Source of the DNA: Chromatiaceae bacterium
GTDB lineage: Bacteria; Pseudomonadota; Gammaproteobacteria; Chromatiales; Chromatiaceae
DNA: 64,000 nucleotides
Direction of reading: 5' to 3'
Assembly: GCA_024235255.1 (NCBI GenBank)
Contig: JACKMT010000002.1
Location: forward strand, 124,001 to 188,000
Position 1 is the stretch's first letter, and the number at the start of each line of letters is the position of its first letter. Below the pieces are notes generated by a model, which saw nothing but the letters and a program-made list of their open reading frames with translations, searched no databases and was not told the DNA's origin. The translations under genes and the position numbers were made by a program. Shown here piece after piece: positions 25,333-35,500 of this stretch.

Positions 25333-26415
25333 TTATTGCCGTGAAAGCTGTATCAGGCGGTGGGCGATCTTATTCAGATCAAGCACCTCGTCAGCGAAGC
25401 CCCGCTTGACTGTTTCGCCCGGCATGCCCCACACCACACTGCTCTTTTCATCCTGCACCAAGGTGATTCCGCCGGCTTCTTTTAACTCACCCATACCGGC
25501 GGCGCCATCACTGCCCATGCCTGTCAGTATGACACCAATGGAGTTTGCACAAGCACTCTGTGCCAACGAGCGAAACATCACGTCCACCGAGGGTTTGTGA
25601 CGGTTCACCAGCGGACCGTCATTGAGCTCGCAGATGTACCGCGCGCCATCCCGCTTAACCAGCAGGTGGCGGTTGCCGGGTGCGATATAAGCATGCCCCG
25701 GAAGGATCTGTTGTCTATCTTTGGCCTCAACCACCGTCAATTGACTTTGACTGTTGGCGCGCGCGGCAAAGGGGGCGCTGAATGCCTCCGGTATATGTTG
25801 ACTGATAACAATGCCCGGCATATCAGGCGGCAGATTCCGCAATACATCCTTGATCGCTTCTGTACCACCTGTGGACGCACCGATTCCGATAATCCGATCG
25901 GTAGTACGAAACTGATGTTTGACCGGCTGCTTTTGCAGAATGGCATGCGCAATCCGGTCGGATTTTAACCCCGCCGCGGACGCCGGCGCCGAATTCATGA
26001 ACCGTTCCAGGGTGCAAACACGGGCACCCGCTGCTGCGATTACCTTTTCGATAATCTCCTCGGCATACCCGTTAAGTCCCCTCTCTATATCCAGTTTCGG
26101 CTTAGAGATAAAATCCACTGCGCCAAGTTCGAGTGCGCGCAGAGTCACATCCGCTCCCTGTTCGGTAAGTGACGATATCATCACCACAGGCAGCGGCCTC
26201 AGCCGCATAAGATTGCCGAGAAAGGTAATACCATCCATACGCGGCATCTCCACATCCAGTGTGATAACGTCCGGATTCAGCTGCTTGATCTTCTCTCTGG
26301 CAATGTAGGGATCTCCGGCGACACCAACCACTTCCAGTTCTTGCGCCGTATTGAGTATCTCTACCAGCAACTGCCGCACCAGTGCCGAATCGTCAACTAT
26401 CAGGACCTTTATCAC
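25333..26415 (-). CDS. cheB: Chemotaxis response regulator protein-glutamate methylesterase
   Basis: Removes methyl groups from receptors during adaptation. It has 360 residues: receiver domain (VLIVDDSALVR; acceptor in TLDVEMPRMDG) and esterase domain with the triad Ser in GASTGGT, His in ISQHIPEAFS and Asp in GMGSDGAAG. GTG at 26415 follows GAGGA by five bases and starts at the first receiver strand; the TTG at 26430 is less likely. It lies between cheD and the short receptor. Confidence 0.96.
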   Translation of the reverse strand: MIKVLIVDDSALVRQLLVEILNTAQELEVVGVAGDPYIAREKIKQLNPDVITLDVEMPRMDGITFLGNLMRLRPLPVVMISSLTEQGADVTLRALELGAVDFISKPKLDIERGLNGYAEEIIEKVIAAAGARVCTLERFMNSAPASAAGLKSDRIAHAILQKQPVKHQFRTTDRIIGIGASTGGTEAIKDVLRNLPPDMPGIVISQHIPEAFSAPFAARANSQSQLTVVEAKDRQQILPGHAYIAPGNRHLLVKRDGARYICELNDGPLVNRHKPSVDVMFRSLAQSACANSIGVILTGMGSDGAAGMGELKEAGGITLVQDEKSSVVWGMPGETVKRGFADEVLDLNKIAHRLIQLSRQ

Positions 26416-26440
26416 GGCATTCCTCGACAATTATATACAT

Positions 26441-27082
26441 TTAAAATAGTTCTACTTCGCCGGCAACAGGCTGATGATCGATACTCTGCTTGTAACTCTG
26501 CTCACGCTGCAGCAGCGCGTCGTTGTGCAACTGCCTGATCTTTTTAACCTGCACGCGGCCGCTTGCCGGATAGAATACGATCTTTCTCGGGTAGCAATCG
26601 CCCACATCCTCGTTCAGCAGTTGCAAGCCCTCGATGTGTATATACTCGTGAATGAAATTGATATTGTTTAAACCCACGCTACTCATGCTGCTAATGATTT
26701 GTCCTCCTCCGAAAACTTTCACTTCAAGATTTCCGCGCCGCCCGCCATGCTTGAGAATATCGTTAATCATGTGCTCCATGGCATAGTTTCCATAGCGCGT
26801 TGCATTGCTGGCGACACCATCCCTCCCGCTCCAATCGCCGCGTTCGGAATTAGGCAGCATAAAGTGATTCATACCCCCAACCCCGGCAACAGGGTCACGA
26901 ATGCAGGCCGAGACGCAGGATCCAAGAACAGTGGTAATCAATTCGTTTTGATTCGATACATAATATTCGCCCGGCAGAATCTTGGCGGCCGGCATCTGCC
27001 GCTCCCTATCCCAATACCGCAGAATCCCCTCAAATCCGGAAAGAGGCTTGGGGAAAACCAGGTTTGCACCCTTGCCAAGCAC
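26441..27082 (-). CDS. cheD: Chemoreceptor glutamine deamidase
   Basis: Deamidates receptor glutamines; in many systems it partners CheC. It has 213 residues. The catalytic cysteine is in VLGSCVSACIRD, the histidine in GGMNHFMLP. An N-terminal extension of about 30 residues precedes the domain, and a C-terminal tail of about 35 ends GEVELF, matching the tail of the short receptor. The GTG start lies four bases after cheR. No cheC is seen in the cluster. Confidence 0.94.
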   Translation of the reverse strand: MLGKGANLVFPKPLSGFEGILRYWDRERQMPAAKILPGEYYVSNQNELITTVLGSCVSACIRDPVAGVGGMNHFMLPNSERGDWSGRDGVASNATRYGNYAMEHMINDILKHGGRRGNLEVKVFGGGQIISSMSSVGLNNINFIHEYIHIEGLQLLNEDVGDCYPRKIVFYPASGRVQVKKIRQLHNDALLQREQSYKQSIDHQPVAGEVELF

Positions 27083-27086
27083 CGGA

Positions 27087-27929
27087 TCAGGCCCTCTTCC
27101 GGTAAACAGTATTGCCGATCAGTTCAAAGCAGTCCGTCAAATTGAACAGCGATTCGGAGTGACCGATGAAAAGATAGCCGCCATCGCATAAGGTATTGGC
27201 GTAACGCTCAACCAACTTCGCCTTGGTTTTCTTATCGAAGTAGATCATTACGTTTCGGCAAAAAATGGCATCCATGGGCTCGCTCATAGCCCACTCCTGA
27301 ATCAGATTCAGCTGATGAAACTCTATTAAGCTTTTTATCTCCGGTTTGAGGCGGACCATGCCGCTTCTGGCACCCCGACCCCGTTGAAACCAACGTCGCA
27401 AACGCCCCTGTTCGACCCCGGCTACACGCTCTATGGGATAGATGGCATCTGCCGCCTTGGCAAGCACAGCCGAGTCGATATCGGTTGCCAGAATCCTTAC
27501 ATCCCATCCACCCGTCTCCGGCAGTGATTCCCGCAGTGCAATCGAGAGCGAGTAGGGCTCCTCTCCAGTGGAGCAGCCCGCTGACCAGATACGAAGACGC
27601 CGGGACCCCCGGTTGCGCTGCAGAAATTCCGGCACCAGCGTACGGGTCAGGTATTCGAAATGGTGATTCTCTCGAAAAAATGCTGTCAGATTCGTGGTCA
27701 GCGCATTGACCAGCTCCAAAACCTCCCGCTCCTCCTTCTCATTGCTGATCAAGTCGCAATATTCGCTAAAATCCTTCAGCCCCAGTAGACGCACTCGCCG
27801 CGACAACCTGGAGTAAAACATATCGAACTTGTCGTCGCTGACGACAATCCCGGTGCGCGAATTGGATACCTTGCGCAAAAAATCGAAATCACGCCGGGTA
27901 AATTCAAACTCTCTGGTTTTACTCTGCAC
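27087..27929 (-). CDS. cheR: Chemotaxis protein methyltransferase
   Basis: S-adenosylmethionine-dependent methylation of receptor glutamates. It has 280 residues: N-terminal helical domain (REFEFTRRDFDFLRK), then the SAM fold with WSAGCSTGEEPYSLS, and DAIFCRNVMIYFDKKTK. The beta-subdomain that recognises receptor tail pentapeptides is present in length. GTG start at 27929 with GGGAAG before it. It is separated from the upstream STAS gene by 235 bases holding palindromes. Confidence 0.95.
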   Translation of the reverse strand: MQSKTREFEFTRRDFDFLRKVSNSRTGIVVSDDKFDMFYSRLSRRVRLLGLKDFSEYCDLISNEKEEREVLELVNALTTNLTAFFRENHHFEYLTRTLVPEFLQRNRGSRRLRIWSAGCSTGEEPYSLSIALRESLPETGGWDVRILATDIDSAVLAKAADAIYPIERVAGVEQGRLRRWFQRGRGARSGMVRLKPEIKSLIEFHQLNLIQEWAMSEPMDAIFCRNVMIYFDKKTKAKLVERYANTLCDGGYLFIGHSESLFNLTDCFELIGNTVYRKRA

Positions 27930-27948
27930 GCTGCTTCCCTAGTGCTTT

Positions 27949-28016
27949 GACACTAGTGTCCTGTCCAGTTGCTATTTACGGCTTGCGCGCGTCCATGGAG
28001 TTTTACGGCAGGACAC
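27949..28016. repeat. Palindromic element between the STAS gene and cheR
   Basis: GACACTAGTGTC at 27949-27960 is a perfect 12-base palindrome; it overlaps GTGTCCTG (27956-27963), whose exact inverse CAGGACAC lies at 28009-28016. The whole could fold into a long hairpin or be the remnant of a small mobile element. It lies in the only large gap (27930-28164) inside the chemotaxis operon, and nothing else recognisable is in that gap. Confidence 0.5.
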
Positions 28017-28164
28017 GATGCTTGGCTAACGGTCAGATAACGCATGCACAGGGTTCCTCTGGCCTGACTCCAGCAGTGCTCCTGAAAGCGATCTGCGACA
28101 GAAATTTTTTAACTACGATCACTCCTCCCATACCCGACAAATCCCGGCACCGTTGCAATCTTCT

Positions 28165-28527
28165 TTATGCCTTTGCATCCAGCCCAAGCGCCCTGTCCAG
28201 CCCCAACTGCGCTGCAGCAGTGCGCAGTGCTGTGGAACTATCAATCCAGTGCACCTGCATCCTGCGCTGCGCCGCCTCTTTCATCAAGGCCGCTAATAGC
28301 TGCGCTCCGGCGCCGTCTACCCGGTTCACCTCGCCACCGCGAAGATTAATGCTTCCGGTGCCATTCAGCATATTGAGCAAAACCTGCTGCAGTCCGCCCA
28401 CCTCGGCAATAGTCAAGCTGCCTTCGAGGTCCAGCTCCAAAGCGTCTGCACTGCTGTTAGGTTCCACCCCAGGATCATGATTCATCGCTTCCGTCTCTCC
28501 GTTCATCAACGCCTTCCAGCTCTCCAT
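28165..28527 (-). CDS. STAS-domain protein of the chemotaxis cluster
   Basis: A 120-residue protein (106 from the in-frame ATG at 28485, which follows GGAGAGACGGAAG and may be the true start). The domain begins LELDLEGSLTIAEVGGLQQVLLNML. The usual DSSG/DSAG serine motif is replaced by VNRVDGAGAQLLAAL, so the phospho-acceptor serine is missing and it may act only as a binding module. Similar stand-alone STAS genes sit between cheW or mcp and cheR in other gammaproteobacterial clusters. It lies just after cheW. Confidence 0.85.
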   Translation of the reverse strand: MESWKALMNGETEAMNHDPGVEPNSSADALELDLEGSLTIAEVGGLQQVLLNMLNGTGSINLRGGEVNRVDGAGAQLLAALMKEAAQRRMQVHWIDSSTALRTAAAQLGLDRALGLDAKA

Positions 28528-28535
28528 GCGATACG

Positions 28536-29045
28536 CTAAATCGCCTCCAGCACACAGAGCTCGTCCGGGCTCAACATTCGGTCCACGTCCAGCAATATCA
28601 CCATGCGCTCATCCAACGTGGCCATTCCACTCATGTAACGGGTACTGATGCAGTTGCCCAGTTCCGGAGCACCGCGGATTCCAGATGTCGGGATGTCGAG
28701 CACATCCGATACGCCGTCGACCACCACACCGACCATCAGCTGCTTTTTGGCTGTCATGACCGCCAATACAATAATCACTGTAGTCGGCGTGTACTCTGCG
28801 CTGGTCAATCTGAAGCGGCTGCGCAGGTCGATGATCGGCACAATAGTCCCACGCAGATCCAATACGCCCTTCATGTACACAGGTGTATCGGGCAGAGTCC
28901 GGACCTGTTTCCACTCCCGGATTTCATGGACGCGCAGAATATCGACGCCATACTCCTCGCCACCCAGGTTGAAACTGAGGTACTGATTGCTGCTATCGGC
29001 TGTCGGTTCAAGCTGTTGCACGTTTGCCTCTACTCTCGATTCCAA
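28536..29045 (-). CDS. cheW: Chemotaxis adaptor protein CheW (copy 1)
   Basis: A 169-residue scaffold that links receptors to CheA. It shows the CheW fold signatures QYLSFNLGGEEYGVDILRVHEIREW, the LDLRGTIVPIIDLRSRF strand and VVDGVSDVLDI. An N-terminal extension of about 20 residues precedes the domain. It lies ten bases after the zinc-binding receptor gene. A second copy lies at 35675. Confidence 0.95.
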   Translation of the reverse strand: MESRVEANVQQLEPTADSSNQYLSFNLGGEEYGVDILRVHEIREWKQVRTLPDTPVYMKGVLDLRGTIVPIIDLRSRFRLTSAEYTPTTVIIVLAVMTAKKQLMVGVVVDGVSDVLDIPTSGIRGAPELGNCISTRYMSGMATLDERMVILLDVDRMLSPDELCVLEAI

Positions 29046-29054
29046 ACCAATTTT

Positions 29055-32000
29055 TCAAGCCACCTGACGTTCCAGGCCCTTGATCATTCCAACGATCTGA
29101 CCGGAAAGGATCTCGATCTCCGCGTACATTGCCTCAGCCTGCGCTTTTTCACCGGCATTTTTCAGCGAAACGATCTCCTTGATCATTTTGTGCAGACGTT
29201 CATGCAGCGGTTCCAGTTCCTGCATCTCCGTGAAGTGGCCGTAGCGATCCAGTCCGGTGGAATAGAGCCACTGGCCCAGCGAACAATCCCGATGGGAGAG
29301 TGCCTCGGATGCACTCATGGTCGCCTTGCCGTCAAGAACGTCTCGTATGCGCACAAGACAGGCAAGATGGGCCGCGCGCGCCTTGAAGAAATCCATGCCG
29401 GCACCGCGATCGTCCACCGTTGCAGTGCTGGGTTCCAGCTTGAAGTATTCCATCATCGAATCCATCTCGCTGGCTTTCTCTTTCATCGACAGGGACGCCG
29501 CAGAGGTCTGCTCCGCCAACGCTGCATTCTGCTGTGTCGTTTCGTCCATGCTGGTCACTGCCTGCTTGACCTGGCCGATGCCCGCCGACTGCTCCTGACT
29601 GGCGGCGGCAATCTCGGAGACGATATCGCCCACCTTTTTCACGCCGTTGACTATCTCCACGAGTGTATCGCCCGACTGATTCACCAGTTCGGAACCATCC
29701 CCCACCTTTTTTGCGCTATCCTTGATCAGCTCCTTGATCTCCCTGGCGGCAGTGGCACTGCGTCCGGCCAGGTTGCGCACTTCGGTAGCCACCACCGCAA
29801 ATCCGCGGCCCTGCTCGCCGGCCCGAGCCGCCTCAACCGAGGCGTTCAGTGCCAGCAGATTGGTTTGAAAAGCGATCTCGTCGATGACTCCGATAATCTC
29901 GGCGATCTTATTGCTGGAGGCGTTGATGGCGTCCATCGCCTTGATTGCCTGGCTCACCACCTCCCCGCCTTTTTCTGCTGAACTGCGAGCCTGCGCCGCC
30001 AACCGGTTCGCCTGCTGGGCGTTGTCGGCATTGTTCTTCACTGTGCTGGTCAACTGCTCCATGCTGGTGGCAGTCTCCTGCAGCGCACTGGCCTGCTGTT
30101 CGGTGCGGGCAGAGAGGCTGTTGTTGCCGGAAAAAATCTCGTTGGACGAATGGGTGATCTCGCTGGTCGAGTCGCGCAGCTTCCGAATCATCTCCTTCAG
30201 GTTGGCCAACGATTCGTTGACATCCTCCTTCACCAGGGCAAACATGCCATTGAAATCACGCTCGATGGCTTGGCTCAGATCACCATTCGAGAGGCGACCC
30301 ATTACCGAGGCGATCTCGTCGAACACCGCGCTCAAAGTTTCAACCAACTCATTGATACCGGTACCGAGATTCAGAAAAAAGCCCCGTTTGTCATCAAGGG
30401 TAATACGCCGGCTGAGATCACCGTTCCGGGCCGCTCCGATCAGCGACTCTACCTCCTTCTCGACGGCAATCTCCTGGGTGCGGTCCCGCCACTCGACCGC
30501 CGATCCCAACCGCTCTCCCAATCCATCCACTACCGGATTGGCAACGATTTTGAATGTCCGGCCTCCAATCTTCAGTTCGGAAGTAAAAGTCTTATCGAGC
30601 GCCATCAACATCCCACGCTGGTGTTGTGGGTGCTTGTGGAACTGATCGATGTTGGCACCCAGTAGGACAGCGGCATCGAAGTCGGGGAGGTCTTGTCGAA
30701 TATCCTCTTCCGCATCCCGGAACAACTGCTCCACCGTTTTATTCATGTAGATAATGTTGGCATCGTTATCGGCCATCATCACCGAGCTGGAGACATTGTC
30801 GAGTGCGCTCTTGATCCGGGTGATGGCGTCTGTCCGTTCACGCGCCTCATTAACGTCGTAAGCAAGCTTGATCTGCATCGACTTGAGATCCCGCAACAGA
30901 TCGCCCAACTCATCTGCTCGGACCAGGTCTATATCGTCATAGTAGTGGCCTTCTGCTATGCGCCCGAAATGTCCTTTGATCTCCGCAAGGCCGTCAGTGA
31001 TATTGCGCATGATAGTGAATGCAACACCGCCCACCAGCAACATGACAAACAGCGATCCAACAAGGGTCTGGTACATTGCCAACCGCGCCTGCTCGGCAGC
31101 ATCTCCGAGTTCTGCTCGTAGCAGGCCGTTCACCTGGTCGAAGATCGCGAAGTTGGCATCGATGAGGCGGCTGCCTTTGGCAAAGAACTCCTTGGGATCC
31201 AGCTGGATATGTTCAGCATCGAGCAGGCCGCTGCGAACCGCGTCAAAAAACAGCGTGCGGTGTTGATCACTCTCCTGAACCAGCAGCTGCAGTCGTGACT
31301 TGAGCCGGGCATCATGCCGATAGAGCGCTGCGATAGCGCTGTCCATTGAATTGAACAGTACGCGCGCCGAACTAAAGAGGTCATTCAGCCGGTCACGTTG
31401 GCCCGGTGCAAATTCACCTCTGGCCGCAATGCCGGCACCCATGCCGCGGGTCTGTCCCAGATATTCACTCACCGGCGGAATCTTGTTGATCAGCATATCC
31501 ACCAGATAGTGGCGGGACTGGGAGCTATCCACGATCAAGCCGGAACTGTCACCCACATGATTGATCAGTTCAAGCAGATCGGCGATAAGTGCCGTATGAC
31601 GAGAGAAAGCCACCTTTGGCTCCAGTCTGAACAGATCCTGCTTGATAGCCGCCCATTCATTGATCAGGGTAGTCAGTCGAGCACCTGTTTGCAGCAGTTC
31701 GCCATGCTTCCCTTCCAACGAACGGATGCGGGATATGATCTGCTCGATCTCCTGCTGCTTCGCCAAAATCTTTGGTTTGAATCCCTCATCACCGTTGAGG
31801 TATCCGTTGCTCATGCCCCGATGCTTGGGCAGATTCTGCAACAACTCGCGCAGCGGCTGGATGTACTCCAGTCCGGCCACTTCGGCCTTGGCAAGATTGA
31901 TGCGATCCAGGTTGCTGTTAATCTGCAGACCCAGCAAAGCGACTACGACCAGTAGTGATGCGATTGTGGCCAGCATGATTTTCCTGGTTAACTTCAGCCC

Positions 32001-32453
32001 CCCTAGAAAACCAAGCCGTTTATCCCAGGAAGGTTTAGGCGTTTCCCCGCGGTTGATGGCAGCATAGAGTTCACCCGCCGCCTGCTTCTGCTGCTCACTG
32101 ATACGGCGCCGGACTGACATATACTCCACTATCCGTCCGTCGTTATAGATTGGGGTGACATTGGTCTGCACCCAGTAGAAAGCGCCGCTCTTGGCCCGAT
32201 GCTTTACAAATCCAGTCCACGGCCTGCCGGCCTCAATGGTTTCCCTGAGATCCTTGACGGCGGCCGGCGGCACGTCCGGATGGCGCACGATGTCAAGATT
32301 TTTCCCCAGCAATTCTGCTTCGCTGTAACCGCTGATACGGGAGAACTCACCGTTGACATAGGTAATGCTCCCTTTCAGATCGGTCTTCGAAACAATGACC
32401 GTATCCTCATTCAGGTGAATCTCTTCACTGTTGACGGGATGATTGATTTTCAT
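29055..32453 (-). CDS. Methyl-accepting chemotaxis protein with two PAS domains and a C-terminal zinc-binding (CZB) domain
   Basis: A 1132-residue receptor. In order: Aer-like PAS (about 15-120), transmembrane helix (about 158-177), large periplasmic helical domain, second helix (about 461-480), HAMP, second PAS (about 545-650), receptor coiled coil with the hairpin near 855-900 (EIAFQTNLLALNASVEAAR), and a CZB domain from about 1018. CZB residues visible are AAHLACL, HRDCSLGQWLY, and LEPLHERLHKM, the His/Cys zinc set. CZB receptors respond to zinc or to oxidants such as hypochlorite. It lacks a WxxF tail. Confidence 0.92.
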   Translation of the reverse strand: MKINHPVNSEEIHLNEDTVIVSKTDLKGSITYVNGEFSRISGYSEAELLGKNLDIVRHPDVPPAAVKDLRETIEAGRPWTGFVKHRAKSGAFYWVQTNVTPIYNDGRIVEYMSVRRRISEQQKQAAGELYAAINRGETPKPSWDKRLGFLGGLKLTRKIMLATIASLLVVVALLGLQINSNLDRINLAKAEVAGLEYIQPLRELLQNLPKHRGMSNGYLNGDEGFKPKILAKQQEIEQIISRIRSLEGKHGELLQTGARLTTLINEWAAIKQDLFRLEPKVAFSRHTALIADLLELINHVGDSSGLIVDSSQSRHYLVDMLINKIPPVSEYLGQTRGMGAGIAARGEFAPGQRDRLNDLFSSARVLFNSMDSAIAALYRHDARLKSRLQLLVQESDQHRTLFFDAVRSGLLDAEHIQLDPKEFFAKGSRLIDANFAIFDQVNGLLRAELGDAAEQARLAMYQTLVGSLFVMLLVGGVAFTIMRNITDGLAEIKGHFGRIAEGHYYDDIDLVRADELGDLLRDLKSMQIKLAYDVNEARERTDAITRIKSALDNVSSSVMMADNDANIIYMNKTVEQLFRDAEEDIRQDLPDFDAAVLLGANIDQFHKHPQHQRGMLMALDKTFTSELKIGGRTFKIVANPVVDGLGERLGSAVEWRDRTQEIAVEKEVESLIGAARNGDLSRRITLDDKRGFFLNLGTGINELVETLSAVFDEIASVMGRLSNGDLSQAIERDFNGMFALVKEDVNESLANLKEMIRKLRDSTSEITHSSNEIFSGNNSLSARTEQQASALQETATSMEQLTSTVKNNADNAQQANRLAAQARSSAEKGGEVVSQAIKAMDAINASSNKIAEIIGVIDEIAFQTNLLALNASVEAARAGEQGRGFAVVATEVRNLAGRSATAAREIKELIKDSAKKVGDGSELVNQSGDTLVEIVNGVKKVGDIVSEIAAASQEQSAGIGQVKQAVTSMDETTQQNAALAEQTSAASLSMKEKASEMDSMMEYFKLEPSTATVDDRGAGMDFFKARAAHLACLVRIRDVLDGKATMSASEALSHRDCSLGQWLYSTGLDRYGHFTEMQELEPLHERLHKMIKEIVSLKNAGEKAQAEAMYAEIEILSGQIVGMIKGLERQVA

Positions 32454-32514
32454 GTGACGCTATGCCTTAGCAGTTGTTCGGATTATGCTTTTCGAGGCGC
32501 TGCTAACCGGTTCT

Positions 32515-35500
32515 TCAGAACTCCTCCCACTGATCCCCTTCATCTTCTTCAGCCGGCTTAAATGCGGCTGGCGAAGTGTGATGGCGAGAGGAGGCCGCCA
32601 CTGCGGATACCCGAGGATGCAACGGTGCAGCAGCAACGGGTTTGTGCGCTGACTGGATCCGGGGTGGTGCCGGCCGAGAGGATTTTGACAGAGTAAAGAA
32701 ACCCATCAGGCCATCCATTTCACGGGCCTTTTCGTTCATCGATAGCGCTGCCGCCGAGGTCTCCTCTGCCAGTGCCGCATTCTGCTGGGTCACCTCATCC
32801 ATACTGGTCACGGCTTGATTGACCTGATCTATACCAGCCGACTGCTCCTGACTGGCAGCGGCGATCTCAGAGATAATATCGCCGACCTTCTTCACGCTCA
32901 GGACGATTTCCGTCAATGTCTCGCCTGAAGCTCGCACGAGCTCCGTACCTGCTTTCACCTTTCCCGCACTATCCTGAATGAGTCCCTTGATCTCCTTCGC
33001 CGCGCTCGCGCTGCGCCCTGCGAGATTACGCACCTCGGTGGCTACCACCGCAAAGCCGCGACCCTGTTCTCCTGCCCTGGCCGCCTCTACGGAAGCGTTC
33101 AACGCCAGTAGATTGGTCTGAAAAGCAATCTCGTCGATGACACCGATAATCTCCGCAATCTGATTGCTTGAACTGTTGATTGCATCCATCGCCTGGACCG
33201 CCTGGCTCACCACCTCACCACCCTTCTCCGCTGTCTGACGAGCACTGGCCGCCAGCTGGTTGGCCTGCTGGGCATTGTCGGCGTTGTTCTTCACGGTGCC
33301 GGTCAACTGCTCCATGCTGGAAGCTGTCTCCTGCAGCGCGCTGGCTTGCTGCTCGGTGCGTGACGAGAGATTATTGTTGCCCGCAGAGATCTCATCCGAT
33401 GCGATGGTGATCACTTCGCCGGCTTCACGCAGCTGAGACATGATCTTTTCCAGATTGGCGATGGTGCCATTAACATCCTGCTGTACCTTGCCAAAGGCAC
33501 CCATATAATCGCCGCTCATGGATTTGGTGAGATCACCTTTTGCCATCAGACTCATGGTTTTGGCGATATCGTTGAAAGCATTTTCCACCACGCCGATGAG
33601 CGCATTGATGCCGCTTCCCAGCGTGGCGAAGAAACCCTCCTTACCCTCCAGCGCAATGCGTCCGGTCAGATCGCCGGCGCGGGCATTTTCAACGATACTG
33701 TCGATCTCGCGCTGCACTTTCAGCTCGCCGGTGATATCGAACCACTGGGTGACCCGGCCCTGGTAGTCTCCTTCGGTGTCTTTTATCGGGCTGGTGATCA
33801 GCTTGAAGGTATGATCCCAGGCATCAAAACGGCTGGTCTTAGTATCGTTCAGCTCGGAGCGATACATCTCCGCCAAGGTATCATCAGGGAAGAAATCAGC
33901 CAGGCTGGTGCCAATCAAGGTATTCGTATTAAATGTCTTGCCCTGACTGCGGATATGCTCACCCAACAGGTCAAACTGGGTGTGAGCCGCCCTGTTCATA
34001 AAGATCAGTGTGTTGCTTTTGTCCGAGACAGTAATACTGGTCGAGCTGTTATCCAGCGCGGTCTTAATACGTAAATTCTCGGTCGCAGCCTCTACCACCT
34101 CATGCAGGTCATAGCCCAAGCGGGACTGCATTGTCAGCATGGAGTTGAGCAGGAGGCCTGTCTCGTCATTACGGCTGATAACGATATTATTGTCGTAATC
34201 ACCATATGAAATCTTGCTCGCTACCTCAGCCGCTTGCAGGATCGGCCGAGCTATCGAACGGGCGATCAGCCAGGCGATCAACAGCCCGGAGAGCAGGGCC
34301 AAGATACCTAGGATCAGCGCCTGGTTGCGGATCTTCGTCATCTGAGCAACAAATTGCGACCGATCCATGGCGATTTCTAGGATGCCTATGCGATTATTGG
34401 AGTAGTCCACCACAGGGCCCAACAACACAGCCAATGACTTGTCCTGATGCTCAACATTTCTGTGGATCGACTCACCCCCGAATACTTGTTTTGCCTCATC
34501 ACCGGAGACCGGCAGTGCTTCACCCTCGATGGTTGAAGCAAACTTCTCCAACTTGCCAGCTCGATCGAGGTAGAGCGCTACATCGACACCATGCTTCGCT
34601 TTAATCGAATCAAAGAACGGCTGACCGAATGACATACCGAACTCTACCGATCCGATGTGCTTGTCATCGTAAAACATAGGGACGACACCGCGTATTCCGA
34701 GACCAGCCACACCCACTTCGAGGCCTGTGACAACACTGCGGTCGCTATTGGTCTTGACCACCGTATGACGGAATGAAGAGAGGTCATCACCATATTTTTC
34801 TGGTTTATGGATTCGCGCAAAGGAGAAGGCCGGCGGACTATGGAACTGGAACTGGCGAACGCCATGGTCGGCGGACAATTTGAGATAAGCATCGCGGAAC
34901 AGCTCCAGCAGGCGCGCGCGATCCTGTTTAGCAAAGGCCATTTGGGCCTCCGGCATGTTCGCTACCAGCGTCGCCATTGCCGTAGCCAAACGGCTCTCGG
35001 CCTTCAAGCTATCAGTGACGGACTCATATAAACCTGCGAGTTCCCGCTTTTCAGCCTGACCGACGATACCAGCGAGCCCCCAAAGAGCGCCCGCGACCAA
35101 CACACCAACGATAACCGTGGTCAGCATTGCAATCGCCGCACTCAACCGTGATACGATGGGGGCATCCCGCCATTTGGCGTACCCACGACTCAGGAAACCC
35201 TTTTTAAATGAGGCCTTGCCTGCTTTGATATCCCGGTAGAATGCTTCCGCCTGGGCCACCTGTTCAGTTGAAGGCTTGGTGCGTACCGACAGGTATTCAA
35301 CAATCTGACCGTTCTTCACAACCGGCGAGACCGTCGCTTTAACCCAGTAGAAATCGCCGTTCTTGCAACGATTCTTCACGATTCCCACCCAAGGCTTGCC
35401 TTGTTTGATCGTGAACCAGAGATCTTCAAAAGCCTCGGGTGGCATATCGGGGTGGCGCACCACATTGTGGTTTTTACCAACCAATTCATGCTCCTCGAAC

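Noticed and set aside
28926..29981. A 351-codon plus-strand frame opposite the zinc-binding chemoreceptor and cheW
   Set aside because: It lies wholly antisense to clearly coding cheW and receptor genes, has no recognisable motif, and is a composition shadow.
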